From Leptospira stimsonii (GTDB lineage Bacteria > Spirochaetota > Leptospiria > Leptospirales > Leptospiraceae): a stretch of DNA of 64,000 bases. The notes beneath the pieces were generated by a model. The model did no database searches. It was given only the letters and a program-made list of their open reading frames with translations, and was not told where the DNA came from. Positions 51,249 through 62,408 of this stretch are shown here, one piece after another. Position numbers and translations under genes: made by a program. The stretch spans positions 930,001-994,000 of the forward strand of contig NZ_QHCS01000001.1 in NCBI RefSeq assembly GCF_003545875.1. Direction: 5' to 3'. How positions within the stretch are numbered: position 1 is the first letter of the stretch; every line of letters starts with the position of its first letter.

Positions 51249-52112
51249 ATGAAATCATTATTTAGTTTCTTTCTCACGTATTACAATTGGAAAAAAAGGA
51301 AATACATGAAAGAGGTTCTCGGTTTTCGGGAACTCGAAGTGGAGACCGGCGGTAACTCGGTTTATTTTTTGGAGAAGAATCCGGAGAAAACAAAGACGAT
51401 TCTTTTGATACACGGGCTTTTGGATTCCGCCACCGGATTGAGAAGGCTTGCTCCCAAAATTCGACAAGACTACAGGATTCTTATCCCCGACATTCCCGGG
51501 TTCGGAAAGAGCAAACTTCCCGATCTGAAATATCTCTATCAAGTGGACGTCTTCGGGGATTTGATCTACGAAGCGATCCGAAAGATGAGTCTCGAAAATC
51601 TCGTGTTAGGCGGTCATTCGATGGGTGCATTGATTGCAATGCATATCGCGTTAAGAGATCGGGAGAAAAGAATCTCTAAGTTGGTTTTGATCGCACCGGG
51701 AGGAATTCCACATCCGAAAAGAGACGAGATGAAAGAACTTCTGTTTCCAAAGACGGAAGATGATTTGGTAAAACTCATAGAGGCCCTTTACTACGAAACT
51801 CCCGAATTGCCGGGAAGGCTTGCGAGAAAGGCGTTGATCCAATCTTGGAACGAACTGCCGAATCAATTTTTGACCGTCAATACGTTGGAGAGGGAAGAGG
51901 AAATCTTCCTGGGAAAAAAACTGGGGGAGATCAAGATACCGGCGCTGATCTTATCGGGGAAAGAGGATCCGATCACGGATGCATCGATGACTAAGAAACT
52001 CCATTCTTACTTAAAGAAGAGTAAACTGGTTTTTATTCCCGGCGCAAAACACGCAATTCACATGGAGAAGCCGGACGAACTTTCTTTGGAAATCAATCGG
52101 TATCTGGATTAG
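51249..52112 (+). CDS. alpha/beta hydrolase
   Basis: A 287-residue hydrolase of the alpha/beta fold. An oxyanion motif LIHGLLDS (53-60) and the nucleophile elbow GGHSMGALIA (Ser124) are clear. Asp in GKEDPITD (about 237) and His in GAKHAIHMEKP complete the triad. The N-terminal MKSLFSFFLTYYNWKKRKYMK is mildly hydrophobic and basic; a later Met (about 20) is an alternative start. The substrate is unknown; the fold includes lipases, esterases and dehalogenases. Its stop overlaps that of the convergent aminotransferase gene by 4 bases. Confidence 0.9.
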   Translation: MKSLFSFFLTYYNWKKRKYMKEVLGFRELEVETGGNSVYFLEKNPEKTKTILLIHGLLDSATGLRRLAPKIRQDYRILIPDIPGFGKSKLPDLKYLYQVDVFGDLIYEAIRKMSLENLVLGGHSMGALIAMHIALRDREKRISKLVLIAPGGIPHPKRDEMKELLFPKTEDDLVKLIEALYYETPELPGRLARKALIQSWNELPNQFLTVNTLEREEEIFLGKKLGEIKIPALILSGKEDPITDASMTKKLHSYLKKSKLVFIPGAKHAIHMEKPDELSLEINRYLD

Positions 52113-53317
52113 ATACCGTTGAAGATTTCTTTGACCGCTTTGACGACGTCTTGGATGTCTTCTTCCTTCATTCCAGGGAAAAGGGGAAGGGAGAGAGATC
52201 TGGAATACATCGCGTTCGAATTCGGGAAGTTTTCTTTCTTATATTCGTAACGGGCGCTGTAGAAAGGATGTTCGAAAAGAGGAATGAAATGAAGGCTCGA
52301 ACCTATATTCCGTTTTTTTAATTCAGAAGCAAAGATATCCCTGTCGATTTTTGAGGAAGCGCGATCCACTTCCACGCGGAAGAGATGCCAGGAATGTTCT
52401 CCGTCCGGAGCCGAAAGCGGAAGATGGAGAAAGGGGAGATCGGAAAATTCTTTTTTGTAGAGTTCGGCGATTTCGATTCTTCTTTTCCAGAGGTCGTCCG
52501 CTTCGGAGAGTTGGACGATTCCAAGAGCGGCGGCGACGTCGGTCATGTTGTATTTAAAACCGGGGGAAACTACTTCGTAATACCAGCCCGGGCGATCGTA
52601 GGTTTCGCGGTTGATTCCGTGGAGACGCATGAGTTTGATTCTTTCCGCGAAATGGGAATGATTGGTGGTGACCATTCCACCTTCACCCGTCGTGATTCCC
52701 TTCGTAGCATAAAAGCTGAAGACGGTGAAGTCGCCGAAGGTTCCGATCTTTCTTCCTTTGTGAACCGCGGGGAATGCGTGGGCCGCGTCTTCTATTACAT
52801 AAAGATGATATTCTTTTGCGATCTCTAGGATTCCTTCCATGTCGCAGATAACGCCTGCTAGATGAACCGGAAGAATTGCTCTGACGGTTTTACCCGTTTT
52901 TTTATGAAGGAGGGATCCGTTTTGATACGTGCATTCTCTCTCGATCGTCGCGCGGAGAGTTTCGGGAGTCATGAGGTTGAAGATGGGATCTACGTCGGTG
53001 AGGATCGGCTCCGCGTCGAAGTAGCAGATCACTTCGGCGGTCGCCGTGAAAGTGACGGCCGGACAGATCGCCGCGTCGCCACGACTCATCCCGATAGCCT
53101 CGAGAGCGAGATGGAGCCCCGCGGTCGCAGAGTTTAGAGCGAGGGCGTAATCGGCGCCGGTGTAACGGGCAAATTCTTCCTCGAATTCTTTGACTTTGGG
53201 TCCGGAAGTAATCCAGCCGGAACGAAGGACAGAGGAGACTTCTTCGATCGCTCTTTCCGAGATGGAAGGGAGCGCGAAGGGAAGAAAGGTTTTGCGAGCT
53301 GTGATCATATCGGACAT
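52109..53317 (-). CDS. DegT/DnrJ/EryC1/StrS-type PLP aminotransferase
   Basis: The start is set at ATG 53315-53317 (MSDMITARKTFLPF, 402 residues), preceded by a GGGGG stretch. A longer frame to 53425 would translate a repeat motif as its N-terminus. PLP contacts: VIEDAAHAFPA (Asp177) and the Schiff-base lysine in FYATKGITTGEGG (Lys206). Members aminate nucleotide-linked keto-sugars for O-antigen or other surface glycans; no sugar dehydratase lies nearby. The first residues LPFALPSISERAIEEVSSVL RSG fit the family start. It is convergent with the hydrolase. Confidence 0.92.
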   Translation of the reverse strand: MSDMITARKTFLPFALPSISERAIEEVSSVLRSGWITSGPKVKEFEEEFARYTGADYALALNSATAGLHLALEAIGMSRGDAAICPAVTFTATAEVICYFDAEPILTDVDPIFNLMTPETLRATIERECTYQNGSLLHKKTGKTVRAILPVHLAGVICDMEGILEIAKEYHLYVIEDAAHAFPAVHKGRKIGTFGDFTVFSFYATKGITTGEGGMVTTNHSHFAERIKLMRLHGINRETYDRPGWYYEVVSPGFKYNMTDVAAALGIVQLSEADDLWKRRIEIAELYKKEFSDLPFLHLPLSAPDGEHSWHLFRVEVDRASSKIDRDIFASELKKRNIGSSLHFIPLFEHPFYSARYEYKKENFPNSNAMYSRSLSLPLFPGMKEEDIQDVVKAVKEIFNGI

Positions 53318-54061
53318 AACCCCCGGTGCATTCTTAAACTTCGGCAGATTTTGAATTTTCCTGAGCCGGAAATTAGTTTGAAATTCGGAAAAGTGCGGGA
53401 ACTCCCGAGAATTTTTCGGCCGCATCCTGCGTGATCAGCGGGAAGAGGAGGATCCGCCGAAGGAAAAGAAGGAGTTCCTACTTTCGATTCGCAGGACCGG
53501 GCCACTCCGGGCTCGCGGATTCCCGCTCGGTCCTGGCGGACCAAGCCCTGCATGTCCCTTGCGGGTTGAAAAAGATGGGAGCTGTGCTTTGAAGACCGAA
53601 AGAGTGCGGGAACTCCCATATTTCGAAGAAGGGAATGCCAGCTCGAACGAACGGTTTAGTCGGAAGAGATAAAACTTCCTCCATTCTTCTGTTGGAAGCC
53701 CTTTCGATCCGTGAGATTCAATTTTGAGAACAAAAAATGCGGGAACTCCTTAAGTTTTCGGAAGAACGAAAACGGAACTCAAGGAGACTCCGAAAAAGGG
53801 GCTTCCTTCCCTATTTCGGACGAAGAAGAAAATTATAGGAGCATCCCCAATCGAACCGAAATGAATGCGGGAACTCCCGCGATTTTCAAAAAAGGCTCGA
53901 TCGGAACGCAAAGAAATTCTTTGAAAGTAGGAACTCCTTCTTTTCTTTCAGAAAAATACCGTTTCCGGAACACGGAAAACAATTTACGAGCCAGAAAGTG
54001 CGGGAACTCCCGCGTTCAATTCAGAATTGAAATCTTTTGATAGGAAATATATTTTGCCTTA
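53318..54061. repeat. 744-base gene-free region dense in dispersed motifs
   Basis: Five exact GCGGGAACTCC copies lie at 53395-53405, 53606-53616, 53739-53749, 53867-53877 and 54000-54010. Those at 53867 and 54000 are full palindromes (GCGGG-AACT-CCCGC). GTAGG-type copies are at 53471-53481 (inverted) and 53927-53937. The two GTAGG copies share about 28 nearly identical flanking bases in opposite orientation (26 of 28). Open frames here are short and read repeats, so none is called. Confidence 0.8.
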
Positions 54062-55390
54062 GTGGCTCTAACATTTGGAGAGATCTTAGAAAGAATCCGG
54101 ATCATCGATCGAGATGTAACCGAACTCAATCGTCTCAAGTCCCGACTTCCCGCAGACCGTCCTTATTCTTCTTCCCTTCAGATTTCTTTCGACAAACAAA
54201 TCAACGAACTCTTAAACGAAAGAGTCGGCCTTATGGAACTCGAGGTCTTGGATCCGCCTTCTTGGATTTTAGGAGCTCCTACAGTCGGGATTCCCCATGA
54301 AACACCGGTTCCGATCAAAGGACTTTTTCCTTCCGGAGATCTTTCGAAGGAAAAACCGGACGACCAAGACGTAATCAATTTCCTCCGAGAACTTCCAAAG
54401 ACGGAAATCCATCTCCACCTCGAAGCTTGCGTGAACAAAGACACGATGAAACAGCTCATGGCGAAGAATGGAATCACGGTTTCCGACGAAGAGTTTGAAG
54501 CGAAGTTCAACTTCAAAGATCTCAACGGATTTATCCAAGTATTCTTCTTTATCCAATCTCTTGTAAAAGAACCCGCAGACTTTTCCTACTTTGTGGGAAG
54601 TCTTGCGGAATACATGCGCGCAAACAACATCGTTTATACGGAAGTATTCTTCGCACCTTCTAAGTTCATCCAGAACGGCTTGGACTTCGACGAGATGGTG
54701 GATTATCTCGTCAATCGAATCAGAGAAGAGAAAGAGAACGACGGAATCACAATACGCTTGTTAGTCGACGTGTCGCGTTCTTTCGGTCCGGAAAACGCGA
54801 TGAATAATCTCAATCGAGTTCTCAAACTCAGACATCCGGAAGTTATCGGAATCGGACTCGGAGGCGCAGAGCTTATGGGACCAGCGAGAGACTATCAGGG
54901 AGTTTTTCAGAAAGCGAGAGAAGCCGGGCTTCGTGTAGTAGCCCACTCGGGAGAAGACGACGGACCTTGGGCGATCTGGGAAGCCGTAGAACTTCTCAAA
55001 GCGGAAAGAATTGGACACGGAACTTCGGCGATCCAAGATCCTGAACTCGTTCGTTACCTCAGGGAAAAACATATTCCGATCGAGATCTGTGTGACGTCTA
55101 ACGTGTTCACCGGAAAATACGTAAGAAAAGAACAAAATCACCCTGTTCGATATTATTTCGATCAAGGACTTCCGCTTAGTATAAATACGGACGATCCTGA
55201 AATTTTCAACGTCAACCTTACCTACGAGTATTTTAAACTCTGGAGATTTTTGGATTTTTCTTTGGACGAGATCGTTGACTTGATTCGTCAGGGTGTTTTC
55301 GCTTCTTTTCATTCGAACAAAGAATCTCTCTGGGCTGAAATGGAAAAGAAAATCAATCTCGTAAAGGCGAGATACGGTTTGAGAAAATAG
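54062..55390 (+). CDS. add: adenosine deaminase-family hydrolase
   Basis: A 442-residue zinc-dependent enzyme from a GTG start. The metal ligands are EIHLHLEA (His117, His119), VVAHSGEDDGP and ERIGHGTSAI, and the catalytic Asp lies in SINTDDPEIF. It deaminates adenosine to inosine in purine salvage. About 105 residues precede the first motif, longer than the usual ~15; this extension is helical and polar (ERIRIIDRDVTELNRLKSRL) and of unknown role. Substrate could also be a related nucleoside or adenine. The gene follows the repeat-rich spacer; its promoter must lie there or just after. Confidence 0.92.
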   Translation: MALTFGEILERIRIIDRDVTELNRLKSRLPADRPYSSSLQISFDKQINELLNERVGLMELEVLDPPSWILGAPTVGIPHETPVPIKGLFPSGDLSKEKPDDQDVINFLRELPKTEIHLHLEACVNKDTMKQLMAKNGITVSDEEFEAKFNFKDLNGFIQVFFFIQSLVKEPADFSYFVGSLAEYMRANNIVYTEVFFAPSKFIQNGLDFDEMVDYLVNRIREEKENDGITIRLLVDVSRSFGPENAMNNLNRVLKLRHPEVIGIGLGGAELMGPARDYQGVFQKAREAGLRVVAHSGEDDGPWAIWEAVELLKAERIGHGTSAIQDPELVRYLREKHIPIEICVTSNVFTGKYVRKEQNHPVRYYFDQGLPLSINTDDPEIFNVNLTYEYFKLWRFLDFSLDEIVDLIRQGVFASFHSNKESLWAEMEKKINLVKARYGLRK

Positions 55391-55537
55391 ATTTTCAATT
55401 CCTTTCGAAGTATCCGCTTCTTTCTTCTCGAACTGAATTCTTCGATAAAAAACGAAATAAGAATAAAACGAAAAATCCTTCTTTTGGATCCGAATTCTTC
55501 TTTTCTAATTCTTTACCATCGTTAAAGATCTTTTCCT

Positions 55538-55957
55538 ATGCAACCTAGAATCAATATCATTACTCTCGGAGTAAAAAATTTCGACAAAGCGGTTCGTTTT
55601 TATCAGGAAGGATTGGGATTTCCTCGGATGGATTTTCAAGGGGATATCGCCTTCTTTACGTTAAACGGAACTTGGTTCACACTCTTTCCGTTGGACGAAC
55701 TCGCCGCTGATATCGGTGTTCCGTCGCAAGGAACGGGTTTTCGAGGATTCACGCTTGCTTATAACGGTTCTTCAAAAAAAGAAGTGGATGAAGTGATTGC
55801 ACAAGCGCAGAAGGCCGGAGCAAAGATCGTAAAACAACCTCAAGACGTTTTCTGGGGAGGATACTCCGGTTATTTCGAAGATCCGGAAGGTTACTACTGG
55901 GAAGTTGCATGGAATCCGATATTTTATCCCGGCCCAAAATCGGAAGATACGCCTTAA
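55538..55957 (+). CDS. VOC-superfamily (glyoxalase-like) protein
   Basis: A 139-residue protein of the vicinal-oxygen-chelate fold: INIITLGVKNFDKAVRFYQEGLGFPR at the start, then FFTLNGTWFTLFPLDELA, and near the end GGYSGYFEDPEGYYWEVAWNP, the classic EDPxGxxxE motif. Members include dioxygenases, glyoxalases and resistance proteins. Metal ligands cannot be assigned with certainty. It stands about 150 bases after the deaminase gene on the same strand. Confidence 0.92.
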   Translation: MQPRINIITLGVKNFDKAVRFYQEGLGFPRMDFQGDIAFFTLNGTWFTLFPLDELAADIGVPSQGTGFRGFTLAYNGSSKKEVDEVIAQAQKAGAKIVKQPQDVFWGGYSGYFEDPEGYYWEVAWNPIFYPGPKSEDTP

Positions 55958-56983
55958 AAATCACGAACAATCTACGAAACTTCTCGATTCAATGTATGAA
56001 ATGTGGTTTCGTTTTAGAGCGATAAATTCTTTTCGGAACTACTTGATTCTTTTTGAAAATAATTTCTTTATGAAATTCGAAATGAATCATTCTCGTCGCA
56101 ATGAACTTTAAAGATTTCCTCTTGGTCACAAAAATAGTTTTTTTTCAAAGATGGATTTGAAGAAGTTCGTTGTGGAAGGATCGATGACATACTATATACT
56201 ATAAGGCCCGAATGAGGAAAATCGGAATTAGCTTCTCTCGAAAACGCGAACTCAACTCACGAACTAAAATGGATCAAAGGTAAATCTTCCTCTGAGTCTC
56301 CGATTGATCTACGGATTACGTTCGAGGAAGATGATTCCGAAGAGTCAGAACTTCCGGACTATCTTGAGAGTTTCTGCGTATCCGTCGGATCGGAGCGAAT
56401 GAAAGAATCCTCACGAAGACAGGCGTTGATAACATCGAATACGATTCAATCGGGTTCGTGAAACAGGGAGGAAGTCTTATTATACTTTAAACATAGTCGG
56501 GAGCCTCAAATGTTTAGATCAAGACAGCTCTGAGTGTAATACCTCTGATGAAAAGATCGCTAGGATATGATCGCCTTTCCTCAATACGGGGCAACGTAAA
56601 GGCGCCAAGAATTTCCGACTTCAAGATTGTCCGCAAGTAATCCTTGTTTCTAACGACGTTGAGCGCGGCATCCGCGAGTTCATCGGGATTTTGTTTTCGT
56701 CGGCGGAAGGATGGAGCAATGAAAGTCGAGTTTGAATCGATGCAATAAAGTGACTCAGGAAGTACAATCTATGGATCGATCAAACGGAGAGAAAAGGTTT
56801 GTAACCTTGTTTTGGGTCGATCATATAGAAAAACAATCAAAATAGAATATATAAAAAAATTATGATCGAAAACTGATTCGAGATTGTTTTTACGATATTA
56901 GAATTTAAAACGAAGACATTCTATTTTTTTGAATCGGGTAAAAGTAAGTTTCTTTTTAAATAGGAACTCGTCTAATCAACAGT
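55958..56983. other. 1-kb region without an intact gene; coding remnants possible
   Basis: No supported gene. A plus-strand open stretch around 56218-56461 reads ELASLENANSTHELKWIKG and later LPDYLESFCVSVGSERMKES without a start codon, bounded by stops. On the minus strand 56755-56519 reads DELADAALNVVRNKDYLRTI similarly without a start. Both look like pieces of decayed genes, though no family is recognised. The rest is AT-rich, with several A/T runs before the dioxygenase gene at 56984. Confidence 0.4.
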
Positions 56984-57754
56984 ATGAATCCAGTTTTATT
57001 CTTAGGTCACGGTTCTCCGATGAATCTAGTCATCCCAACCGAATTCTCCCGCAGTTTGGAAGCCTTTGGTTCTACCTTGGAAGGTGTGAAGAATATCCTA
57101 GTCGTTTCCGCCCATTGGAAGACGAGGGGGACTTATGTGACAATCGCGGATCCACCCGAGCAAATTTATGATTTCTACGGATTTCCGGACGCGTTGTATG
57201 CAATCGAATATCATCCCAAGGGCGATTCTTCCTTAGCGAATCGTGTGAAAGAAGTCGTAAAAAGCGTTTCCGTTCAGACGACTTCCGAATGGGGAATCGA
57301 TCATGGAAGTTGGGGAGTCCTCTACTTTCTTTTTCAAAAAGCGAATCTTCCCGTGGTTCAATTGAGTATCGACGCTAATCTGAGCGCGGAACAACAATAC
57401 CGAATCGGGCAGGAGTTGAGACAATTGAGAGAAGAAGGGACTTTAATCATCGGAAGCGGAAACATCGTTCACAATCTGGGAAAAGCGGACTTTCACAATA
57501 TGAACGCCACGCCTGCGGATTGGGCGATAGAGTTTGACGAATTCGTTCGACAAGCGCTCGAATCCAGAAACGATAAGGCGATCTTAGAATTTCAAAAGAA
57601 GGGAGACATTGCGAAACTTGCGGCTCCTTCCACGGAGCATTTCGAACCTATCTTTTACGTATTAGGAGCGATGATGCCCGAGGAAAAAATAAAGTTCATC
57701 CATCACAGTTTTCAAAATCGATCCGTTTCGATGCGATCCTTCGTGGGCGTCTAA
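56984..57754 (+). CDS. extradiol ring-cleavage dioxygenase (DODA/YgiD type)
   Basis: A 256-residue class III extradiol dioxygenase, similar to 4,5-DOPA dioxygenase (YgiD). It has the metal-site histidines in LFLGHGSPMN (about 10), SAHWKTRG (about 44), DHGSWGVLYFLF and GSGNIVHNLG. The fold opens catechol-type rings; the natural substrate in bacteria is usually unknown. The stop lies two bases from the stop of the convergent HTTM gene. A GAACTC stretch and a weak GGAACTCG precede the ATG. Confidence 0.93.
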   Translation: MNPVLFLGHGSPMNLVIPTEFSRSLEAFGSTLEGVKNILVVSAHWKTRGTYVTIADPPEQIYDFYGFPDALYAIEYHPKGDSSLANRVKEVVKSVSVQTTSEWGIDHGSWGVLYFLFQKANLPVVQLSIDANLSAEQQYRIGQELRQLREEGTLIIGSGNIVHNLGKADFHNMNATPADWAIEFDEFVRQALESRNDKAILEFQKKGDIAKLAAPSTEHFEPIFYVLGAMMPEEKIKFIHHSFQNRSVSMRSFVGV

Positions 57755-57756
57755 CG

Positions 57757-59268
<1,512 letters not shown>

Positions 59269-60204
59269 AATAACCGGATCCGATGTGATTCCACTCGCCA
59301 GAAAAACGTTTCTTTGAAAGTTCTGCAAGCATTCCTGGAATCTCCGATTGAGAATCGGGCAAAAGCTCGTTCGAGTGAAAGACTTCTTCCATTCCCAAAG
59401 AGATGGTTTTCAGATCCAAGACGTCCGCTCCTTCGCGAATCAAAAGTTCTCCGCCCTGATTTCGGGTTTGGCTCGGATGAGAAAAAATAAAGATCTGACG
59501 ATTCTGTTCGATAGCATTGTGTGCGGAAGAAATGGCTCCCGATTTTTCCGGAGCCTCCATAATAAAAACGGAAGAACAGATTCCGGTGATGATTCGATTT
59601 CGTTTTGGAAAAGAATATTTTAATGGGACATGGCCCGGAGGATATTCGGTAAGAATCAAAGCGCGATCCGATTCTTTCATGCTCCGATACAAATTTTTAT
59701 TTTCGTTAGGATATTCCGTTTCGGGTCCGGTTCCAAGAACTCCGATTACATCCAAACCTTCATCAAGCGCATAACGCATAGAAACCGCGTCGATACCTTT
59801 CGCGAGACCGGAAACGATTCCGAAAAAACCTTGGGTTTTAAGAAAAGAAGGAAGTAACGTCGAAGCGAAAGAGGAAATAGGAGATGGCTCTCTCGTTCCC
59901 ACTACTGCCGCGAAATTCTCTCTAAGTATGTTTCGATTTCCTTTTATAAAAAGAATCAGAGGCGGATCAAAGATTTCTTTTAAGAGCGGTGGATATTCCT
60001 CGTCGAAAAAGGAAATAAAATCGAATCCGAGTTCGCGCACTTCGTCCGAGATTTTTCCTGCGGAAACCATCGCGTTCTTCAAAATCGATTCGGGAAGAGA
60101 AGAACGTAAATCGTTTTCCGCTTGTTCCCAAGAATTCCATTTTTTGAAAATTCTTGTCCGAAAACAAAATTGGGAAACTTTCGGATCTGCTAAAACGAGG
60201 AGAT

Positions 60205-61089
60205 TCATTCTTCTTTCGCTGAATTCTCGGAGATCTTTTTTAAATTTTGAAGGACGTTCTGATAAGAATCGTTCTTATCCAGACCTTCTCGAACCAAACC
60301 GGCCTCGTTCAATTCTTCGATCGTCTTTTTGATTTTCAGATATTCTTCCTTTGCGTCTTCGGATTTTCCGAGTCTGTATAAGAAGTTTGCTTTTGCAAAA
60401 CGAGCGGGAACGTTTCTAAATTCTTTTTTAAGAATATCGTCCAGAATTCTCAACGCCTTGTCCTGATCGTGGAACCCGGCGGACACACCTTCCCAAGAAG
60501 AATCGGGCATGGAAGAATCGAAATAGATCAAAGCCAATTGAAACGGAAATCGGGAATCCCTCGGATCTTGGATCGCGAGGTGCGTAAAAAGATCGATCGC
60601 GATCTGTCTCCGTACGGTTTCCCAGCCCCTGTCCTTAGAGGCGTTCGCATAAGCGAGCGCCGTTTCGTATAACAGCTGTTGGTCGATTGGTTTGAGAAGA
60701 AGTGCCTTTTCAAAAAAAGGAATCGCAGGTTCGAAGAAATGAAGTTCGGCGCCTACGATTTCCACCTTCTTTCCTTCGTTATTTTCCTTGAGGGCGCGAT
60801 TGTAGTATTTAACTCCCATATCATAGTCGCCGATTTTCATATAACCCTGCGCGATTTTCCAACTCAAGGCGCCCGCGGATCTTGTCTTTTGTACCATCGT
60901 TGATATTTTCTTTTCCAATTCGATGATCTCTGCTTCGTTGAGAGCCAATCTTTCCTTCCAGGCTTCCAAATCTTCCACTGTGGGGGGCCTTTCTCCTCGA
61001 TTTTGAAAACCGAAGTTTTTGGATCTTTCGCAGGAAACGAAAAGAAAAACGATAAGAATGATGAGAACACGTAGAATGTTTTTTGACAT
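60205..61089 (-). CDS. TPR-containing lipoprotein
   Basis: A 294-residue protein. The leader MSKNILRVLIILIVFLFVSC gives Cys20 as lipid anchor. The mature part has TPR-like helical pairs: SWKIAQGYMKIGDYDMGVKYYNRAL, IPFFEKALLLKPIDQQLLYETALAYANAS, FPFQLALIYFDSSM, FAKANFLYRLGKSEDAKEEY. It heads the operon with dprA and the HTTM gene and has a T-rich terminator upstream of its promoter region (61213-61243). Partners are unknown; lipoproteins of this kind often scaffold envelope complexes. Confidence 0.88.
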   Translation of the reverse strand: MSKNILRVLIILIVFLFVSCERSKNFGFQNRGERPPTVEDLEAWKERLALNEAEIIELEKKISTMVQKTRSAGALSWKIAQGYMKIGDYDMGVKYYNRALKENNEGKKVEIVGAELHFFEPAIPFFEKALLLKPIDQQLLYETALAYANASKDRGWETVRRQIAIDLFTHLAIQDPRDSRFPFQLALIYFDSSMPDSSWEGVSAGFHDQDKALRILDDILKKEFRNVPARFAKANFLYRLGKSEDAKEEYLKIKKTIEELNEAGLVREGLDKNDSYQNVLQNLKKISENSAKEE

Positions 61090-61212
61090 GAAACTTCCTC
61101 AAAACGGGTGAGACTTCCTGTGTATTCTATCGGCTAACCGAAAAAATCTCATCTCCCTAAATGTTACGGTTCTCGGATTGGAAAGAGGAGGGTGGATTGG
61201 AGAAGAAAAACG

Positions 61213-61243
61213 AAAAAAGCGGAGTGAAAACCCCGCTTTTTTT
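61213..61243 (-). terminator. Rho-independent terminator
   Basis: AAAAAAGCGG (61213-61222) pairs with CCGCTTTTTT (61233-61242). Its position, nine bases after the stop of the DoxX-like gene on the minus strand, and the T-tract in both directions make it a good intrinsic terminator. Confidence 0.8.
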
Positions 61244-61252
61244 CAAAAGAAC

Positions 61253-61600
<348 letters not shown>

Positions 61601-61731
61601 ACTAACTCCTTAATTCTTAAGATTCCTAAGAAGAATTCAATCTTCCCGAATAAGATAGGTGCTGAATCTTGATTGAACATTGGACTCCGGCAATCAGAAT
61701 TTGACAGTAAAATGAAAATGGTTTCAATCTT

Positions 61732-62178
61732 TTGGATATAAAAAAACTCGATAAATCGGATTCGCACTGGATCTACCTCCTCGAAAACACTTGTTTTGGA
61801 GCGGATGCTTGGACGGAAGAGATGATACTTTCCCATTTTTTAGAATCGGAAGGGGTCGGGGTCAAGGATCTGGGCTACGTTCTTTACAAAATTATCGGAG
61901 AAGAAATCGAAATTTTTAAGGTAGCCATTCATCCTTCTCAGAGAAGAGAGGGAAGAGCAAAGCGACTTTTAGAATCTTTGTTAAACGCACAAAGGGGACG
62001 GACTTTTTTCTTAGAGGTTAGTTCCCACAATCTTTCAGCGATCGGTCTTTATACTTCCTGCGGCTTTCAAAGAATTCATATAAGAAAACACTACTATAAC
62101 GACGGTTCGGACGCGCTCGTTTTCAAAAAAATCCCCGCGGATGATTTTGAAAACTACAGCTTCGACGTTCCGAGTTAG
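61732..62178 (+). CDS. GNAT-family acetyltransferase (RimI-like)
   Basis: A 148-residue acetyltransferase from a TTG start (no ATG in this frame upstream). The acetyl-CoA loop is VAIHPSQRREGRAKRLLESLL, and the C-terminal LEVSSHNLSAIGLYTSCGFQRIHIRKHYY is the mark of RimI-type N-terminal protein acetyltransferases. In E. coli RimI acetylates ribosomal protein S18. Other protein or small-molecule targets remain possible. Confidence 0.87.
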   Translation: MDIKKLDKSDSHWIYLLENTCFGADAWTEEMILSHFLESEGVGVKDLGYVLYKIIGEEIEIFKVAIHPSQRREGRAKRLLESLLNAQRGRTFFLEVSSHNLSAIGLYTSCGFQRIHIRKHYYNDGSDALVFKKIPADDFENYSFDVPS

Positions 62179-62408
62179 ACGAACCAGTTTCTCGACTTCG
62201 GTTTGACGTTTCTGTTAAGCGACCAAACTCGACACTCTAATACTACTCAAACGAGTGAGAAGCCGTCCTTCTCAAGAGAATTCCACCGATGTCTTGTCGT
62301 ATTCCGGAGGATAAAATCGATTTTTTATAAACTTTCCGATCTACTTTTTGAATTTTAGATGCAAGATCTCATTTCTGAGATACACTGTCTTCATTGGAAA
62401 ATTATAAA

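Noticed and set aside
53318..53425. Extension of the DegT aminotransferase to 53425
   Set aside because: The first residues are the translated GCGGGAACTCC motif, and the family normally starts near the ATG at 53317.
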